Shown here: one piece after another, positions 62,641 to 64,000 of the stretch
Position numbering within the stretch: the first letter of the stretch is position 1
Layout: the number at the start of each line of letters is the position of its first letter
NCBI RefSeq assembly: GCF_002443255.2
Contig: NW_019211456.1
Coordinates: 33,539,341 to 33,603,340 of the forward strand
DNA: 64,000 bases
Reading direction: 5' to 3'
Source: Varroa destructor
Taxonomy: Eukaryota; Arthropoda; Arachnida; Mesostigmata; Varroidae
Program-made: the position numbers and the translations under genes
Notes under the pieces: generated by a model
The model's database searches: none
The model's input: only the letters and a program-made list of their open reading frames with translations
Told to the model about the DNA's origin: nothing

Positions 62641-63900
62641 CGGCACTCCTGCTAGGGGCAGCCGCCGCCGCCGCCGCCGCCGCCACTTTAGCTGCAACAG
62701 CAGAAAATGACTTTAGCTAACACGGCGGACACAAGGGGAAAGGACGCCCGGAAGAAAAGTGCTCTAAGCTTTAACGGCGTTTCGTTCAGTTGTTTCATCG
62801 TGTTCGTCGGTTATTTTGCCCGTCTTGCCGTCGTTGTCCTTTGAGCTTCCAGCGCATAGAGCTTACCGTTGCAAGCTAGCGGCGGTGCGACCGCCGCCGT
62901 CGCTGCCGCCATTGCCGTTGTTGCTGTCATTATTGGCAGTATAGGCAAGGAAGATGAGCAGATGATGACCATCGCACGACTGCTGCTGCTACTGCTGTTG
63001 CTAATGCAGAGATGTTCGTTTACAGTGGCGTTGTGGGCTTTGCTGTTACGCACCGACGAGATATTTCCGTGTTACCGGATCATCTTCTTGTTCGCTACAG
63101 ATCGCTACTACTGCAGACTCCGCCTGTTTGGTTACCGGCTCTCTCTGTTCCTCTTTATTTTTCTATTATTATATTTCTATCTTTTATTCGATAAAAGTCT
63201 GCAATATCTGTACTACTCCGTATGTCTTCTACGCTCTTGGTACCATTGCTGCGGGTCGAGAAAGATAGAAGACGAAACCGCCCGTTGTCTGCGTGAAACA
63301 GAGGCACCGACGGACATTGAGCGCAATCGTCGCCACTGTGAGTGTGCAGACATTCGAGCAGAGCGAACGGGGATGAACGGGTACGCACAGACATTCGATC
63401 TACGCAGACGACAGGCCTAGCGACGTTCACACAAAGGCCGGCTCAGTATACAACTGCCTCTGTTTTAGCATGTTTGACCGGTTTATAGCGGTGCAGCTGC
63501 GGGCGATGCTACCGCCACAAAGTCCGTATATGTGTGCATGTATGAGCATCTATATCTGCGCGTTGTGTAGGCAATGCTGGTATGCGCAGGACACGCTTCT
63601 ACAACATCTACTACGTAGATCTATATAGCACTGTCTCAGTGGGCGAAGCTGTTCAAGCTCGCGGCGCTGGAGGGAGGATGCACCCGTCTCAAGTATAGGG
63701 ATAAAATGGGGAAGACAAGGAGCCGTGAGGTCGAGAGGATAAAGGTCTGCTTTGCTCCTATTATTGCCACTGCTGTTGCCTTTGGCACAATAGGACTACG
63801 ACTGTGTGCCGGCAGAAGACAGGCAACAGACACGACGACAACGATGAAAAGCGCGACCAAGACAAAGAGATGGCAAATTTGATATGATTATGCACATCGC
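62640..63900. promoter_or_regulatory. GC-rich, triplet-rich block, probable promoter or 5' UTR of an off-window gene
   Basis: This block is rich in CG and in GCC/GCT/CTG triplets, with long ORFs on both strands. One is a 183-codon plus-strand frame at 62869-63420 that begins with TTG and is dominated by a poly-Leu/Ala low-complexity stretch. No family match is visible. It resembles the other GC-rich patches in the window and may drive a gene that starts beyond 64000 or on the opposite strand. Confidence 0.3.
62661..62684. repeat. (GCC)8 trinucleotide repeat
   Basis: Eight perfect GCC units, inside a GC-rich block. No reading frame through it is supported. Confidence 0.95.
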
Positions 63901-64000
63901 TCCGTACTTACTGCCCATGCTTATTTCTACACTGGGGCTTGCCTGTGCATGGAACTTGATACGTGTTGTGTGTGACGCCATCGATCCCGTCCCACACAAG

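Noticed and set aside
62869..63420. 183-codon plus-strand ORF
   Set aside because: It begins with TTG, is dominated by Ala/Leu runs from triplet-rich DNA, and overlaps equally long ORFs on the other strand.
1..64000. CRISPR arrays, bacterial operons, ribosomal RNA genes, phage features
   Set aside because: None seen. The window is intron-containing eukaryotic nuclear DNA, and the repeats found are microsatellites, coding repeats or palindromes.

Overview
The window is eukaryotic nuclear DNA. Genes are split by GT-AG introns from about 70 bp to several kb, 3' ends carry AATAAA signals, and AT microsatellites are scattered through AT-rich sequence. The two clearly recognisable genes, SFSWAP and COLGALT, are animal genes. 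Gene architecture and the near absence of transposons suggest an arthropod, possibly a parasitiform mite; that last step is inference. Almost every long single-frame ORF here is noise. The real coding sequence was rebuilt exon by exon from splice sites, reading phase and family conservation.

Layout: (1) 1-2000, minus strand: the 5' part of an unrecognised acidic protein gene running off the left edge. It is head-to-head with (2) 2969-8882, plus strand: SFSWAP (suppressor of white-apricot splicing regulator), 8 exons, 880 aa. (3) 9517-15307, minus strand: procollagen galactosyltransferase (COLGALT, GT25), 9 exons, 582 aa, ending in the ER-retention signal KEEL and convergent with SFSWAP. (4) 19914-20516, plus: a two-exon gene for an unrecognised 121-aa secreted protein. 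(5) 28082-32266, plus: small phase-matched exons of an unrecognised protein. (6) 33714-42799, plus: an 11-exon secreted carboxylesterase/cholinesterase-like protein of 594 aa whose catalytic Ser and His are replaced (Glu, Ser); its first intron holds a decayed Tc1/mariner-type relic. (7) 45431-46504, plus: a 93-aa single-pass membrane protein. (8) 48066-49063, minus: a secreted acidic Thr/Ser/Glu-rich protein with about six 24-aa tandem repeats and a frame break at a 9-base homopolymer. (9) 49347-50851, minus: a five-exon unrecognised secreted protein. (10) 52721-53748, plus: terminal exons of an unrecognised gene. (11) 56324-56686, plus: a putative 83-aa secreted peptide precursor. (12) 58008-58130, minus: a terminal exon ending in a SUMO-interaction-like motif. 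The rest is intergenic or intronic sequence with several GC-rich, trinucleotide-rich patches (about 22.0-24.3, 28.8-30.3, 55.5-56.2 and 62.6-63.9 kb) that look like promoters or 5' UTRs.

The left 15 kb holds conserved housekeeping genes (RNA splicing, collagen modification in the ER). From 20 kb onward the genes mostly encode secreted or membrane proteins without recognisable family, plus one catalytically dead esterase. These are the parts most likely to be undescribed. I see no evidence that they act in one pathway.
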